Shown in pieces: positions 27,630 through 36,967 of a DNA stretch of 64,000 nucleotides. The notes below the pieces were generated by a model. The model was not told the DNA's origin, did no database searches, and saw only the letters and a list, made by a program, of their open reading frames with translations. Source of the DNA: Vibrio ulleungensis (GTDB lineage Bacteria; Pseudomonadota; Gammaproteobacteria; Enterobacterales; Vibrionaceae). The translations under genes were made by a program, and so were the position numbers. The first letter of the stretch is position 1; each line of letters opens with the position of its first letter. The DNA is taken from positions 1-64,000 of the forward strand of contig NZ_JAFEUM010000007.1 of the NCBI RefSeq assembly GCF_016900875.1. The letters run 5' to 3'.

Positions 27630-27662
27630 CACTACCGTTTCTTGATAGCTGAAGCGGTAGTG
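27630..27662. other. Hairpin between the convergent mutase gene and fbpC
   Basis: CACTACCG/CGGTAGTG (27630-27637 with 27655-27662) lies in the 67-bp gap between convergent genes. Neither side has a good T-run, so a terminator role is possible but weak. Confidence 0.35.
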
Positions 27663-27675
27663 ACAAAGTGGAGCT

Positions 27676-28707
27676 TTAGGCGAACGCCTGCAAGCCCGCT
27701 GTTTCAACTTTAACCGATACTGCATCGCCAACTTCCAGCGGCTCCTGTGATGTAGCAATAAATCGCTGGTTGCCTGATTCAATAATGTATCGGCAATGAT
27801 CGCCCATGAACTCCATCTCTTTAACTACAATTGAGCTTTCATCACTTCTTTCTAAAATGATCTGCTGAGGTCTTAACAGTAGCTGACAAGCGCCACCGTT
27901 CTCAATATCGTTTCGAGACTGCGCTTCTACAACGCCAAACGAGGTATCAAACCCGCCATCCGCCAATTTAGTTGCGTCTAAATAGCTACCGCCACCTAGG
28001 AAGTCGGCGACAAATCGAGTAGCCGGCTTATGATAAAGCTCGCCGGCTGTGCCAAACTGCTCAATCACTCCGTTATGCATCACCGCCATTTTATCGGCAA
28101 ACGCAAACGCTTCTTCCCGACTGTGGGTGACAAAAATGGCTGTGACACCTTGGCGTTTAAAGATCTTGCGAATTTGAGCAATCAACTCATGACGAACCTG
28201 AGTATCGATATTGGAGAACGGTTCATCTAAGAGCAGTAAATCAGGCTTATAGGCCAACGAGCGTGCTATGGCGACACGTTGTTGCTGTCCACCAGACAAC
28301 TGATGAGGATAGCGCTCTCCGAGGTCGTCAAGGTGCACCAACTCTAGCATGCTCTTTACTCGCTCTTGCTGCTCTTTTTGGCTCAAGTGGGTTAACCCAA
28401 AGGCAACGTTTTTTGCTACAGTAAGGTGAGGAAATAACGCATAGTCTTGAAAGATCATGCCGATATTTCGTTGCTCGGGTGGCATCCACGCTTTACCGTC
28501 ATCCAGCAACTTATTGTTTAGACTCATGGTGCCCTGACTAAGAGGAACCAGCCCTGCAATAGCTTTGAGCAAAGTCGTTTTTCCGCAGCCACTTGCCCCC
28601 AATAAGCAAACAATTTCGCCTTGTTCCACCTCAATGGACAGCGATTGCAATATCGTTTGCCCCTCGTAACCGCAAGTTAGGTCTTGAATGGTAAGTGCGT
28701 TTTTCAT
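27676..28707 (-). CDS. fbpC: Ferric iron ABC transporter ATP-binding protein FbpC
   Basis: A 343-residue ABC ATPase energising Fe(III) import. Walker A is GASGCGKTTL, the signature LSGGQQQRVAIARSLA, Walker B LLLLDEPFSNID and the H-loop VTHSREEA. The C-terminal regulatory TOBE-like domain (about 240-343) is present. It overlaps fbpB by 1 nt (TGATG), so translation is coupled. It is the third gene of the fbpABC operon, which is transcribed toward lower coordinates from a Fur-box promoter. Confidence 0.92.
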   Translation of the reverse strand: MKNALTIQDLTCGYEGQTILQSLSIEVEQGEIVCLLGASGCGKTTLLKAIAGLVPLSQGTMSLNNKLLDDGKAWMPPEQRNIGMIFQDYALFPHLTVAKNVAFGLTHLSQKEQQERVKSMLELVHLDDLGERYPHQLSGGQQQRVAIARSLAYKPDLLLLDEPFSNIDTQVRHELIAQIRKIFKRQGVTAIFVTHSREEAFAFADKMAVMHNGVIEQFGTAGELYHKPATRFVADFLGGGSYLDATKLADGGFDTSFGVVEAQSRNDIENGGACQLLLRPQQIILERSDESSIVVKEMEFMGDHCRYIIESGNQRFIATSQEPLEVGDAVSVKVETAGLQAFA

Positions 28708-30332
28708 CAGTGAGTTTGCTCCAATGAACGGTTAACAAGGATAAGAGGAATTAACCCAACCACTACTAATAACATCGCGGGCAATGCCGCCACTTCAAGC
28801 TGCTCATCAGAGGCGAAGTTGTACACGTAGGTAGCCAGGGTTTCGAAGTTAAATGGTCGCAGCAGCAATGATGCGTTCAGCTCTTTCATCGACTCAATGA
28901 ACACCAATAAGCCTGCAATGAGCGCTCCACGCTTTATTAATGGAATGTGGACGCGTTTAAGCATTTGATTACTGTTGCAACCCATAGTTCGTGCTGCCAA
29001 ATCTAATGAGGGCGGCACCTTTTGCAAGTTACTTTCGACACTGCCAATTGCAACGGCTGAAAAGCGCACCACCATGGCAAATATGAGTGCGAACATACTG
29101 CCCGAAAAGATCAAACCAGGACGCCCCCATTCAAAAAACTTAGCCACATCATTAACCCAGTGATCCAGTGCCATGATGGGAGCGATCACACCGATCGCCA
29201 ATACCGTACCAGGCACAGCATAGCCTAACGATGAGATTCGCAATGATAACTTGCTACTCACGCTAGGTTGCAGTCTATGATAAAAGTTGACCAGCACCGC
29301 AATCGCAACAGCAATAACCGCTGAAATGGACGAGATGGTGAAGCTGTTTATTGCAAACTGTCTGAATTCAGGTGTCCAGCTTTGCTCCCAATACACCATA
29401 GCAAAGCTGCCAAGTTGCAGCATAGGTAAGATAAAGGCGGTTAGCAGCAGTCCCCAGCACCAAGTCAGCGCCAACCATTTTTTCCAACCTGTGGGGTGAT
29501 AAAGCTTCTCTTCTTGCGACGAAAACTGGTTCTGATACTGCTTCTGCTTACGCCGACTAAAGCGTTCAGCGCTTATGAACAAAATGATCACCAGCAACAT
29601 GATGGACGAAATTTTGGCCGCCGCGGTAAGGCTGGAATAGCCTAGCCAGGTGTCATAGACAGCAGTGGTTAAGGTGTTTACCGCAAAGTAATTAACCAGT
29701 CCAAAGTCTCCTACGGCTTCCATTGCGACTAGCGATAAGCCAACAGCAATTGCGGGTCGAGCAAGTGGCAGTGATACGCGTAAAAAACTCTGTTTTGGTG
29801 AGCATTTCAGTAGCCGTGCCGATTGCAACAGCGACATATTCTGCTCCATAAATGCAGCACGGGCTAACAAATAAACATAAGGGTAAAGGACTAAGGATAG
29901 TACCCAAATTGCCCCGCCTAAGGTGCGAATATCGGGAAACCAATAATCACCAGCCTGCCACCCCATGATATCCCGTAATAGGCGCTGGATTGGGCCAGCA
30001 AAATCAAACCACTCTGTAAACAGATAGCCGACAATGTATCCAGGTATGGCGAGCGGTAGCACCAACATCCACTGCAAATATTTATCGCCAGGTAGACGAC
30101 ACATCGCCATTAACCAGGCCGTAGGGACTCCCATTAGAGCACTAAGCAACATCACACCGATGACGAGAGCAAAGGTATTGTATATATAGGTTGGCATTAC
30201 CGTAGACATTAGATGTGAGAATATCTCTCCATCGTCACCCAATGCTAAGTAAAACACAGCGAGAATAGGTAGGGCTAAAATGCCCGCAATACCAACACTA
30301 CTCCACTTCCAACGACTTACTCTTTGCTTCAT
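28707..30332 (-). CDS. fbpB: Ferric iron ABC transporter permease FbpB
   Basis: A 541-residue fused double permease with about twelve transmembrane helices, typical of Fbp/Sfu iron(III) systems. It has two EAA-type loops: ARLLKCSPKQSFLRVSLPLARPAI in the first half and AARTMGCNSNQMLKRVHIPLIKRGAL in the second. The family members I know of are of similar length. It accepts iron from FbpA and is driven by FbpC. The 109-bp gap to fbpA contains a stem-loop likely to attenuate transcription. Confidence 0.92.
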   Translation of the reverse strand: MKQRVSRWKWSSVGIAGILALPILAVFYLALGDDGEIFSHLMSTVMPTYIYNTFALVIGVMLLSALMGVPTAWLMAMCRLPGDKYLQWMLVLPLAIPGYIVGYLFTEWFDFAGPIQRLLRDIMGWQAGDYWFPDIRTLGGAIWVLSLVLYPYVYLLARAAFMEQNMSLLQSARLLKCSPKQSFLRVSLPLARPAIAVGLSLVAMEAVGDFGLVNYFAVNTLTTAVYDTWLGYSSLTAAAKISSIMLLVIILFISAERFSRRKQKQYQNQFSSQEEKLYHPTGWKKWLALTWCWGLLLTAFILPMLQLGSFAMVYWEQSWTPEFRQFAINSFTISSISAVIAVAIAVLVNFYHRLQPSVSSKLSLRISSLGYAVPGTVLAIGVIAPIMALDHWVNDVAKFFEWGRPGLIFSGSMFALIFAMVVRFSAVAIGSVESNLQKVPPSLDLAARTMGCNSNQMLKRVHIPLIKRGALIAGLLVFIESMKELNASLLLRPFNFETLATYVYNFASDEQLEVAALPAMLLVVVGLIPLILVNRSLEQTH

Positions 30333-30367
30333 GAACGGCTATAAAATCTCAATCAGATAAAACGACA

Positions 30368-30397
30368 AAAACATCCTACTCGAAAGCAGGATGTTTT
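30368..30397 (-). terminator. Stem-loop between fbpA and fbpB, probable attenuator
   Basis: A 10-bp perfect stem (30368-30377 with 30388-30397, arms AAAACATCCT and AGGATGTTTT) ends in TTTT on the minus strand and continues T, G. Placed after the binding-protein gene, it would lower fbpBC expression relative to fbpA. Confidence 0.65.
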
Positions 30398-30441
30398 ACA
30401 GGGTTTAGTGCTTAATAAATTTGAACTTAGTAAGCTTAGGC

Positions 30442-31455
30442 TTATAGGTCAAACTTCACTTCATCGAGAAGACGAACAGCAGCAGAATGGTTTTCTGCCA
30501 CTTTTTCTAGAGGCAGAGCATCAGCGGTGAAATCACCCCAAGAAGCAACCAACTCAGAACGTTTAACGCCTTCTTTCACAGGGTACTCGTAGTTGACTTC
30601 AGCGTACATTTGCTGAGCTTTTTCAGCTGTCAAAAACTCCATAAGTTTTAGCGCATTTTCGTGGTTAGGCGCGTATTTCGCCATAGCCATGCCACTCACG
30701 TTTACGTGTGTCCCGTTAGACTCTTGACCAGGGAAGTTAATGTATACAGATTCTGCCCATGGCACTTGCTCTGGATCGTTAACCATTTTACCAAGGTAGT
30801 AGCTGTTACCCAGTGACACATCACATAGGCCTTCTTTGATCGCTTTCACTTGAGCACGATCGTTACCTTGTGGTTTACGCGCTAGGTTGGCTTTTACACC
30901 TTCAAGCCATGTTTGTGTTTCTGCTTCACCGTAGTGAGAAATCATCGATGCAACAAGTGATACGTTGTATGGGTGTTTGCCGCTACGAGTACAGATTTTA
31001 CCTTTGTATTCTGGCTTCGCCAGATCAGTGTAATCAAAATCGTTGCCTAGCTTGCCTACACGATCACGTGAAGAGTAAACATTACGGCTACGTAGAGTAA
31101 GTGCGAACCACTCACCTTCATCATCACGGTATTGAGATGGAATGTTGCCATTGATGGTGTCGCTGTTTACAGACTGAACCACTTCTTTGTCTGCTAACTC
31201 AACCAAACGACTGATGTCGGTCGTGAGTACCACATCTGCCGGGCTGTACTCGCCCTCTTGTTTAATTTTCTCAGCCAAACCTTTATCAGAAAACATAACA
31301 TTAACTTTAATGCCCGTCTCTTCAGTAAACGCTTTGAACATAGGTTCAACTAAGAAAGGTTGACGGTAAGAGTAGACGTTGACCTCTTCTGCAGCCATTG
31401 AAGGTGCAGTGAAAGCGGCGGTAGCTACGGCGGTTAATGTTAACAACTTTTTCAT
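30442..31455 (-). CDS. fbpA: Periplasmic ferric iron-binding protein FbpA
   Basis: A 337-residue bacterial transferrin-type binding protein. The signal peptide covers residues 1-21 (cleavage near SMA-AEE). The mature N-terminus has VNVYSYRQPFL, and the iron-binding tyrosine pair is Y219-Y220 in LGNSYYLGKM. It binds Fe(III) in the periplasm and passes it to FbpBC. A well-matched Fur box lies about 20 bp upstream of the ATG, so the operon should be induced by iron starvation. It is the first gene of fbpABC. Confidence 0.93.
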   Translation of the reverse strand: MKKLLTLTAVATAAFTAPSMAAEEVNVYSYRQPFLVEPMFKAFTEETGIKVNVMFSDKGLAEKIKQEGEYSPADVVLTTDISRLVELADKEVVQSVNSDTINGNIPSQYRDDEGEWFALTLRSRNVYSSRDRVGKLGNDFDYTDLAKPEYKGKICTRSGKHPYNVSLVASMISHYGEAETQTWLEGVKANLARKPQGNDRAQVKAIKEGLCDVSLGNSYYLGKMVNDPEQVPWAESVYINFPGQESNGTHVNVSGMAMAKYAPNHENALKLMEFLTAEKAQQMYAEVNYEYPVKEGVKRSELVASWGDFTADALPLEKVAENHSAAVRLLDEVKFDL

Positions 31456-31475
31456 TTCTTATCCTTAATGAAAGT

Positions 31476-31494
31476 GATAATGGTTATCAATAGC
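31476..31494 (-). promoter_or_regulatory. Fur box upstream of fbpABC
   Basis: On the minus strand the 19-mer GCTATTGATAACCATTATC matches the Fur consensus GATAATGATAATCATTATC at 16 of 19 positions. It sits just before the fbpA start, where a bound repressor would block initiation. Confidence 0.8.
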
Positions 31495-31658
31495 GTTATT
31501 GTATTCATTTGGTTAACAAATGCAATGATCTACAACAATTTTTTTTCAGTTATTTTCGTGCCACAGCGCACTCACTATTCGCTACCAATTGTGCATCACC
31601 AATATCGACTCACCGGTCATTTTCTTGTCCCCATACGCTTAGTGATAGCTATAGATAC

Positions 31659-31692
31659 AAAAAAAATAACCCCGCCGTAAAGGCGGGGTTAT
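31659..31692 (-). terminator. Rho-independent terminator of glnK-amtB
   Basis: An 11-bp stem ATAACCCCGCC/GGCGGGGTTAT (31666-31676 with 31682-31692), 5-base loop, followed on the minus strand by a run of seven to eight T residues. It lies 41 bp after the amtB stop. Confidence 0.9.
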
Positions 31693-31732
31693 CGTTAATC
31701 AAAGCCCTAAGCACAGGGCTCAATACTATTTA

Positions 31733-32968
31733 TTATTTAACCGTTACGAACTCTGGGTAAGCACCAACACCACAATCGTGCATGTCCATACCTTCTTGCT
31801 CTTCGTCACTGGTTACGCGGATACCCATAGTTGCTTTCAAGATACCCCAAACCACTAGGCTTGCACCGAATACCCAAGCAAAGATAACTGCTGCACCCAA
31901 TAGCTGAGCACCAAATGTTGCGTCGCCATTGCTTAGAGGAACAACCATTAGACCAAAGAAGCCACACACACCGTGTACAGAGATAGCGCCTACTGGATCA
32001 TCAATCTTGATTTTGTCAAAGCCGATGATTGAGAACACAACTAACGCACCTGCTACTGCACCAATACTTACTGCTGCTAGTGGCGATGGAGATAGTGGGT
32101 CTGCCGTGATAGCGACAAGACCAGCCAACGCGCCGTTAAGAATCATAGTTAGGTCAGCTTTGCCCCAAGTCGTCTTACATACTAGTAGCGCAGCGATAGC
32201 ACCTGCAGCTGCAGCTGCGTTAGTGTTTAGGAAGATTTGACCTACTGCTGTTGCGTTTTCAAAATCAGATACCATTAGCTGAGAGCCGCCGTTAAAGCCG
32301 AACCAACCAAACCATAGGATAAATGTACCTAGCGTTGCTAGAGGCATGTTAGAACCTTGAATCGGGTAGATTTCACCGTTCTTACCGTATTTGCCTTTAC
32401 GAGCACCCAGTAGGATTACACCTGATAGAGCTGCTGCTGCACCCGCCATGTGTACGATACCAGAGCCAGCAAAGTCACTGAAACCTGCTTCTGATAGGAA
32501 ACCGCCGCCCCAAGTCCAGTACCCTTCAATTGGGTAGATGAATCCTGTTAGAACTACAGTAAACACTAGGAAAGCCCATAGTTTCATACGCTCAGCAACG
32601 GCACCAGATACCACTGACATTGCTGTTGCTACGAATACTACTTGGAAGAAGAAGTCTGACTCTAGCGAGTGGTCAGCACCTTCACTTTGCGTGCCAATCA
32701 ATGCGCCCAAAGAAGGTAAGAAACCGCCTTCTGGGTTGTCAACGTACATGATGTTGTAACCAACAACTAAGAACATCGTACATGCAATAGCATAAAGCGT
32801 GATGTTTTTAGTTAAAATTTCAGTGGTGTTTTTAGAGCGAACAAGACCCGCTTCTAACATGGCAAATCCTGCTGCCATCCACATTACCAACGCACCTGAG
32901 ATTAGAAAGAAAAAAGTATCTAGTGCGTAACGAAGTTCTGTTACTGTTGCTGAAAGTTCCATATCCAA
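31733..32968 (-). CDS. amtB: Ammonium transporter AmtB
   Basis: A 411-residue ammonium channel with eleven predicted transmembrane helices and an external N-terminus. Family signatures include GFAMLEAGLVRSKNTTEILTKN, FVFLAT-like FFFQVVFVATAMSVVSG, and FSGSGIVHMAGAAAALSG-like DFAGSGIVHMAGAAAALSG carrying a pore histidine. The second pore histidine is in ISVHGVCGFFG. It follows glnK by 12 bp and is regulated at protein level by GlnK blocking the pore and transcriptionally by the sigma-54 promoter upstream of glnK. Confidence 0.95.
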   Translation of the reverse strand: MDMELSATVTELRYALDTFFFLISGALVMWMAAGFAMLEAGLVRSKNTTEILTKNITLYAIACTMFLVVGYNIMYVDNPEGGFLPSLGALIGTQSEGADHSLESDFFFQVVFVATAMSVVSGAVAERMKLWAFLVFTVVLTGFIYPIEGYWTWGGGFLSEAGFSDFAGSGIVHMAGAAAALSGVILLGARKGKYGKNGEIYPIQGSNMPLATLGTFILWFGWFGFNGGSQLMVSDFENATAVGQIFLNTNAAAAAGAIAALLVCKTTWGKADLTMILNGALAGLVAITADPLSPSPLAAVSIGAVAGALVVFSIIGFDKIKIDDPVGAISVHGVCGFFGLMVVPLSNGDATFGAQLLGAAVIFAWVFGASLVVWGILKATMGIRVTSDEEQEGMDMHDCGVGAYPEFVTVK

Positions 32969-32980
32969 TTACCTCAATCC

Positions 32981-33355
<375 letters not shown>

Positions 33356-33361
33356 CTACTA

Positions 33362-33377
33362 TCCAAGGAGCGTGCCA
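33362..33377 (-). promoter_or_regulatory. Sigma-54 (-24/-12) promoter of glnK-amtB
   Basis: On the minus strand TGGCACGCTCCTTGGA fits TGGCAC-N5-TTGCA closely: a perfect -24 element and TTGG in place of TTGC at -12. The predicted start is about 33352, giving a leader of about 33 nt before the glnK ATG. Confidence 0.8.
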
Positions 33378-33440
33378 TGTTTTTAAGCTGTTGTTTTTTA
33401 AAGGCTTACTTATTTTAATGAAGGGAGCGAGAACGTCGAC

Positions 33441-33455
33441 GCACTAATTCGGTGC
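33441..33455. promoter_or_regulatory. NtrC-like enhancer dyad upstream of the glnK promoter
   Basis: GCACTAATTCGGTGC preserves the GCAC-N7-GTGC symmetry of NtrC sites. Its centre lies about 95 bp upstream of the predicted sigma-54 start, a normal enhancer distance. Together they imply induction under nitrogen limitation. Confidence 0.6.
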
Positions 33456-33507
33456 ATCACATTCACTAAAACAGCGCAGATATTCCATAAATGAGTGCAA
33501 AAGGTTG

Positions 33508-33873
33508 CTATTTTGTAAAAAACGCTCTCCAAGAGTGCAACATTGCCTCGAAATCTTCGATACCACATTCCGCAATGCTTTCGCTTTGGTACAGGTCCAT
33601 GTCTTGCTCCAGTTCAAATTCTTGCTCTGAAAACAAGTCGTTAGACTGAATAACAACTTCGTTATCCTCGATCGTTAACGTCATCTCTGGCCCACGTTGC
33701 TCTATTGTAGTGCCATTGGCTAAATGCGCTTCAATATGGTTCAACAGGGTACTAATTCGAGCGTCATCCGTTCCAAGATCTTCAATCACCCAGCGGGCTA
33801 TAAATTGATGCTCCATTGAAAATCGAGCGCTATAGCCGCCTTCGATAAGATTTTTGCGAAATTCGTAATCCAT
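33508..33873 (-). CDS. yacL: YacL family protein (UPF0231), function unknown
   Basis: A 121-residue acidic protein starting MDYEFRKN. It matches the E. coli YacL pattern, with MDYEF at the start, a central acidic stretch and CGIEDFEAML near the end. The frame extends four codons further upstream (ATG 33885), but MDYEF is the conserved family start; neither has a clear ribosome-binding site. It lies next to acnB, as yacL does in E. coli. No catalytic motif or membrane segment is visible and no function is proposed. Confidence 0.85.
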   Translation of the reverse strand: MDYEFRKNLIEGGYSARFSMEHQFIARWVIEDLGTDDARISTLLNHIEAHLANGTTIEQRGPEMTLTIEDNEVVIQSNDLFSEQEFELEQDMDLYQSESIAECGIEDFEAMLHSWRAFFTK

Positions 33874-34004
33874 AAGGAAACACATGTAGTGGGAGTTGAG
33901 CGCATTGTAATCGATGAGTGACGGTTCGGAAAGTTCAGTTCGCCTTTCTCCTCACCTCTCGCTGCACAGCGTCATCGCTACTAGTTCCCTATCCCACAAT
34001 AAAC

Positions 34005-34034
34005 AAAAAAGGCTAGGGTTTCCCCTAGCCTTTT
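34005..34034. terminator. Terminator of acnB (possibly bidirectional)
   Basis: An 8-bp stem GGCTAGGG/CCCTAGCC (34011-34018 with 34023-34030) with a 4-base loop has six A residues on its left side (T-run on the minus strand) and TTTT on the right. It lies 22 bp after the acnB stop. Confidence 0.85.
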
Positions 34035-34055
34035 CATTTCATTCCCAGTTAACCG

Positions 34056-36653
34056 TTATGCTGGCTCTTGGAAAATCACCGTATCCGCTTTCTCAGTGTA
34101 CTGTCCCATCAAGTGGAAGTTGAGGTAACGGTAGGTATCAGACGCTGTTGCATCAATTTGGCTCATGTACTCTAGGTACTCTTCGCGATTTGGAATGCGA
34201 CCTAGAATTGCGCCCACTGAAGCAAGCTCTGCTGAAGAAAGGTACACATTGGCACCCGTACCTAAACGGTTCGGGAAGTTACGCGTAGACGTAGACATCA
34301 CTGTTGCTTTATCGGCAACACGAGCCTGGTTACCCATACACAGTGAACACCCTGGAGTTTCGATTCGAACACCAGCGCGGCCAAAAATGCCGTAGTAACC
34401 TTCTTCAGTCAGTTGGTCTTTATCCATCTTGGTTGGCGGTGCCACCCACAGACGCGTATCCAATTGACCATTGAACTTCTCAAGCAATTTACCTGCTGCG
34501 CGGAAGTGACCAATGTTGGTCATACAAGAGCCGATGAATACTTCATCAATCTCTGTACCTTGAACATCAGATAACAAACGAGCATCGTCTGGATCGTTTG
34601 GCGCACAAAGGATTGGCTGATCAATCTCAGCAAGATCAATTTCAATCACGTGTGCGTACTCAGCGTCAGCATCGGCTTCCATAAGCTCTGGGTTCGCTAG
34701 CCACTCTTGCATCGCAACGACGCGGCGCTCTAGTGTACGGCGATCGCCATAACCTTCAGAAATCATCCACTTAAGCATGGTGATGTTCGAATTTAGGTAC
34801 TCTTCGATTGACTCTTTAGACAGCTTAACAGTACAACCTGCAGCAGAGCGCTCTGCTGATGCATCAGATAATTCAAACGCTTGCTCAACGGTCAGGTGCT
34901 CAACACCTTCAATTTCTAGTACGCGACCAGAGAATTCGTTGATCTTACCAGCTTTTTCAACAGTAAGTAGACCTTGCTTAATACCGTAGTAAGGGATCGC
35001 ATGCACCAAGTCACGTAGAGTGATACCTGGCTGCATTTCACCTTTAAAGCGCACCAAGATAGACTCTGGCATATCAAGAGGCATAACACCTGTCGCCGCT
35101 GCAAACGCCACCAAACCAGAACCGGCAGGGAAAGAAATACCCAACGGGAAACGAGTGTGTGAGTCGCCGCCTGTACCTACAGTATCAGGTAGCAGCATGC
35201 GGTTTAGCCATGAGTGGATGACACCATCCCCCGGACGTAGCGAAACGCCACCACGGTTCATGATGAAATCAGGCAATGTATGGTGAGTGTTGACATCAAC
35301 AGGCTTAGGATATGCTGAGGTATGACAGAACGACTGCATTACTAGATCTGATGAGAACCCAAGACACGCAAGATCTTTCAATTCATCACGAGTCATAGGG
35401 CCTGTAGTATCTTGCGAACCAACAGTGGTCATTTTAGGCTCACAGTACGTACCAGGACGAATACCCGTTACGCCACATGCCTTACCGACCATTTTCTGAG
35501 CCAGTGAGAAGCCTTTACCTGTATCCGCAACTTCACCAGGAAGACGGAATACTTCTGATGGAGCTAGTCCCAGTGCGGTACGTGCTTTATCAGTAAGACC
35601 ACGACCGATGATCAGTGGAATACGGCCGCCTGCGCGAACCTCATCAACTAATACGTCAGTTTTTAGGCCAAATTCTGCCAATGTCTCGCCAGTTTCGTGG
35701 TTAGTAACTTTACCTTCAAACGGGTACACATCGATGACATCGCCCATGTTTAGGTTGGTCACATCAACTTCGATTGGGAGTGCACCGGCATCTTCCATAG
35801 TGTTAAAGAAGATTGGGGCAATCTTGCCACCCAGCACGTAACCACCAGCACGTTTGTTCGGTACATTTGGAATGTCGTCACCCATAAACCAAAGCACTGA
35901 GTTAGTCGCAGACTTACGCGATGAACCCGTACCGACAACATCACCCACATACACCAGTTGATGGCCTTTTTCTTTTAAGGCTTCAATCTGTTGAATCGGA
36001 CCGATTTCACCGGCCTTGTCTGGGTTAATGCCTTCGCGTTCGTTTTTCAGCATCGCTAATGCGTGTACTGGAATATCAGGGCGCGACCATGCATCAGGCG
36101 CAGGTGATAGATCATCAGTATTGGTTTCACCCGTCACTTTAAATACGGTTAGAGTTACTTTTTCTTGCAGTTCAGGCTTAGACAGGAACCACTCAGCATC
36201 AGCCCAAGACTGTAGGACTGTTTGTGCGTATGAGTTGCCTGCTTTTGCTTTTTCTTCAACATCGTAAAACGCATCAAACATCAGCAATGTATGCGATAGC
36301 GCTTTTACTGCAATTGGAGCCAGTGACTCGCTGTCCAAAAGCGAAATCAATGGTTCGATGTTGTAACCACCTTGCATTGTGCCAAGCAGTTCAGCGGCTT
36401 TTTCTGGAGATACGATAGGTGAGCTTTCCTCACCTTTAGTGATAGCGGTAAGAAAACCCGCTTTAACATAGGCGGCTTCATCTACGCCTGGTGGAATACG
36501 ATTTTCGAGCAGATCCAAGATGAAGTCTTCTTCACCTTGAGGTGGTGTTTTTAACAGTTCGACCAGTTGCGAGACCTGCTCAGCATCCAGTGGTTTAGGT
36601 ACAACACCTTGTTGAGCACGTTCTGCGACGTGTTTGCGGTAGGCTTCAAGCAC
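34056..36653 (-). CDS. acnB: Bifunctional aconitate hydratase 2 / 2-methylisocitrate dehydratase
   Basis: AcnB, the main TCA-cycle aconitase, also used in methylcitrate metabolism. I start it at GTG 36653, preceded by AGAGGA. This gives [13 protein letters not shown] and 865 residues, the E. coli AcnB length. The frame from ATG 36686 adds 11 residues unlike the family. An N-terminal HEAT-like domain (about 1-155) is followed by the swivelling domain and three aconitase domains. [4Fe-4S] ligand cysteines are in SCMTNIGH and GCSLCMGNQ. It is monocistronic. I found no confident operator in the 314 bp upstream. Confidence 0.94.
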   Translation of the reverse strand: MLEAYRKHVAERAQQGVVPKPLDAEQVSQLVELLKTPPQGEEDFILDLLENRIPPGVDEAAYVKAGFLTAITKGEESSPIVSPEKAAELLGTMQGGYNIEPLISLLDSESLAPIAVKALSHTLLMFDAFYDVEEKAKAGNSYAQTVLQSWADAEWFLSKPELQEKVTLTVFKVTGETNTDDLSPAPDAWSRPDIPVHALAMLKNEREGINPDKAGEIGPIQQIEALKEKGHQLVYVGDVVGTGSSRKSATNSVLWFMGDDIPNVPNKRAGGYVLGGKIAPIFFNTMEDAGALPIEVDVTNLNMGDVIDVYPFEGKVTNHETGETLAEFGLKTDVLVDEVRAGGRIPLIIGRGLTDKARTALGLAPSEVFRLPGEVADTGKGFSLAQKMVGKACGVTGIRPGTYCEPKMTTVGSQDTTGPMTRDELKDLACLGFSSDLVMQSFCHTSAYPKPVDVNTHHTLPDFIMNRGGVSLRPGDGVIHSWLNRMLLPDTVGTGGDSHTRFPLGISFPAGSGLVAFAAATGVMPLDMPESILVRFKGEMQPGITLRDLVHAIPYYGIKQGLLTVEKAGKINEFSGRVLEIEGVEHLTVEQAFELSDASAERSAAGCTVKLSKESIEEYLNSNITMLKWMISEGYGDRRTLERRVVAMQEWLANPELMEADADAEYAHVIEIDLAEIDQPILCAPNDPDDARLLSDVQGTEIDEVFIGSCMTNIGHFRAAGKLLEKFNGQLDTRLWVAPPTKMDKDQLTEEGYYGIFGRAGVRIETPGCSLCMGNQARVADKATVMSTSTRNFPNRLGTGANVYLSSAELASVGAILGRIPNREEYLEYMSQIDATASDTYRYLNFHLMGQYTEKADTVIFQEPA

Positions 36654-36967
36654 GACTTCATTCCTCTTTTTGCGGTCTACCCACACTTATGGTGTGCGGT
36701 GTAAACATCCTTGGAAAATTGGTCAGCTGGCGGTTTTTATTTTGAATATCTATGTGACAATTCTTAATAATCAACACAGGCTAGCTGCCAAACTGTGGGT
36801 GGCGATCATAGCAAATTTAACCAACGATTAAAATCTCATCATTTTGACCAACATAGCAAGTTAAGCCAAAACACGACAAATTGTGGTTTGCTAAAGGGTG
36901 AAAAAGACTCAATAAAACAGAGATATTACATACAATCGCCCATTCTTTGTTAGTGAGTCAACGAATT
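36654..36967. other. Intergenic region upstream of acnB
   Basis: This 314-bp AT-rich gap separates the patatin gene stop from the acnB start. It must hold the acnB promoter and leader, but I see no convincing operator, terminator or small ORF. A 5-bp hairpin CACAC/GTGTG (36682-36686 with 36692-36696) lies close to the start codon. Confidence 0.4.

Noticed and set aside
31468..31760. Plus-strand ORFs between fbpA and amtB
   Set aside because: They run through the Fur box and the amtB terminator, have low-complexity AT-driven composition and no homologous look.
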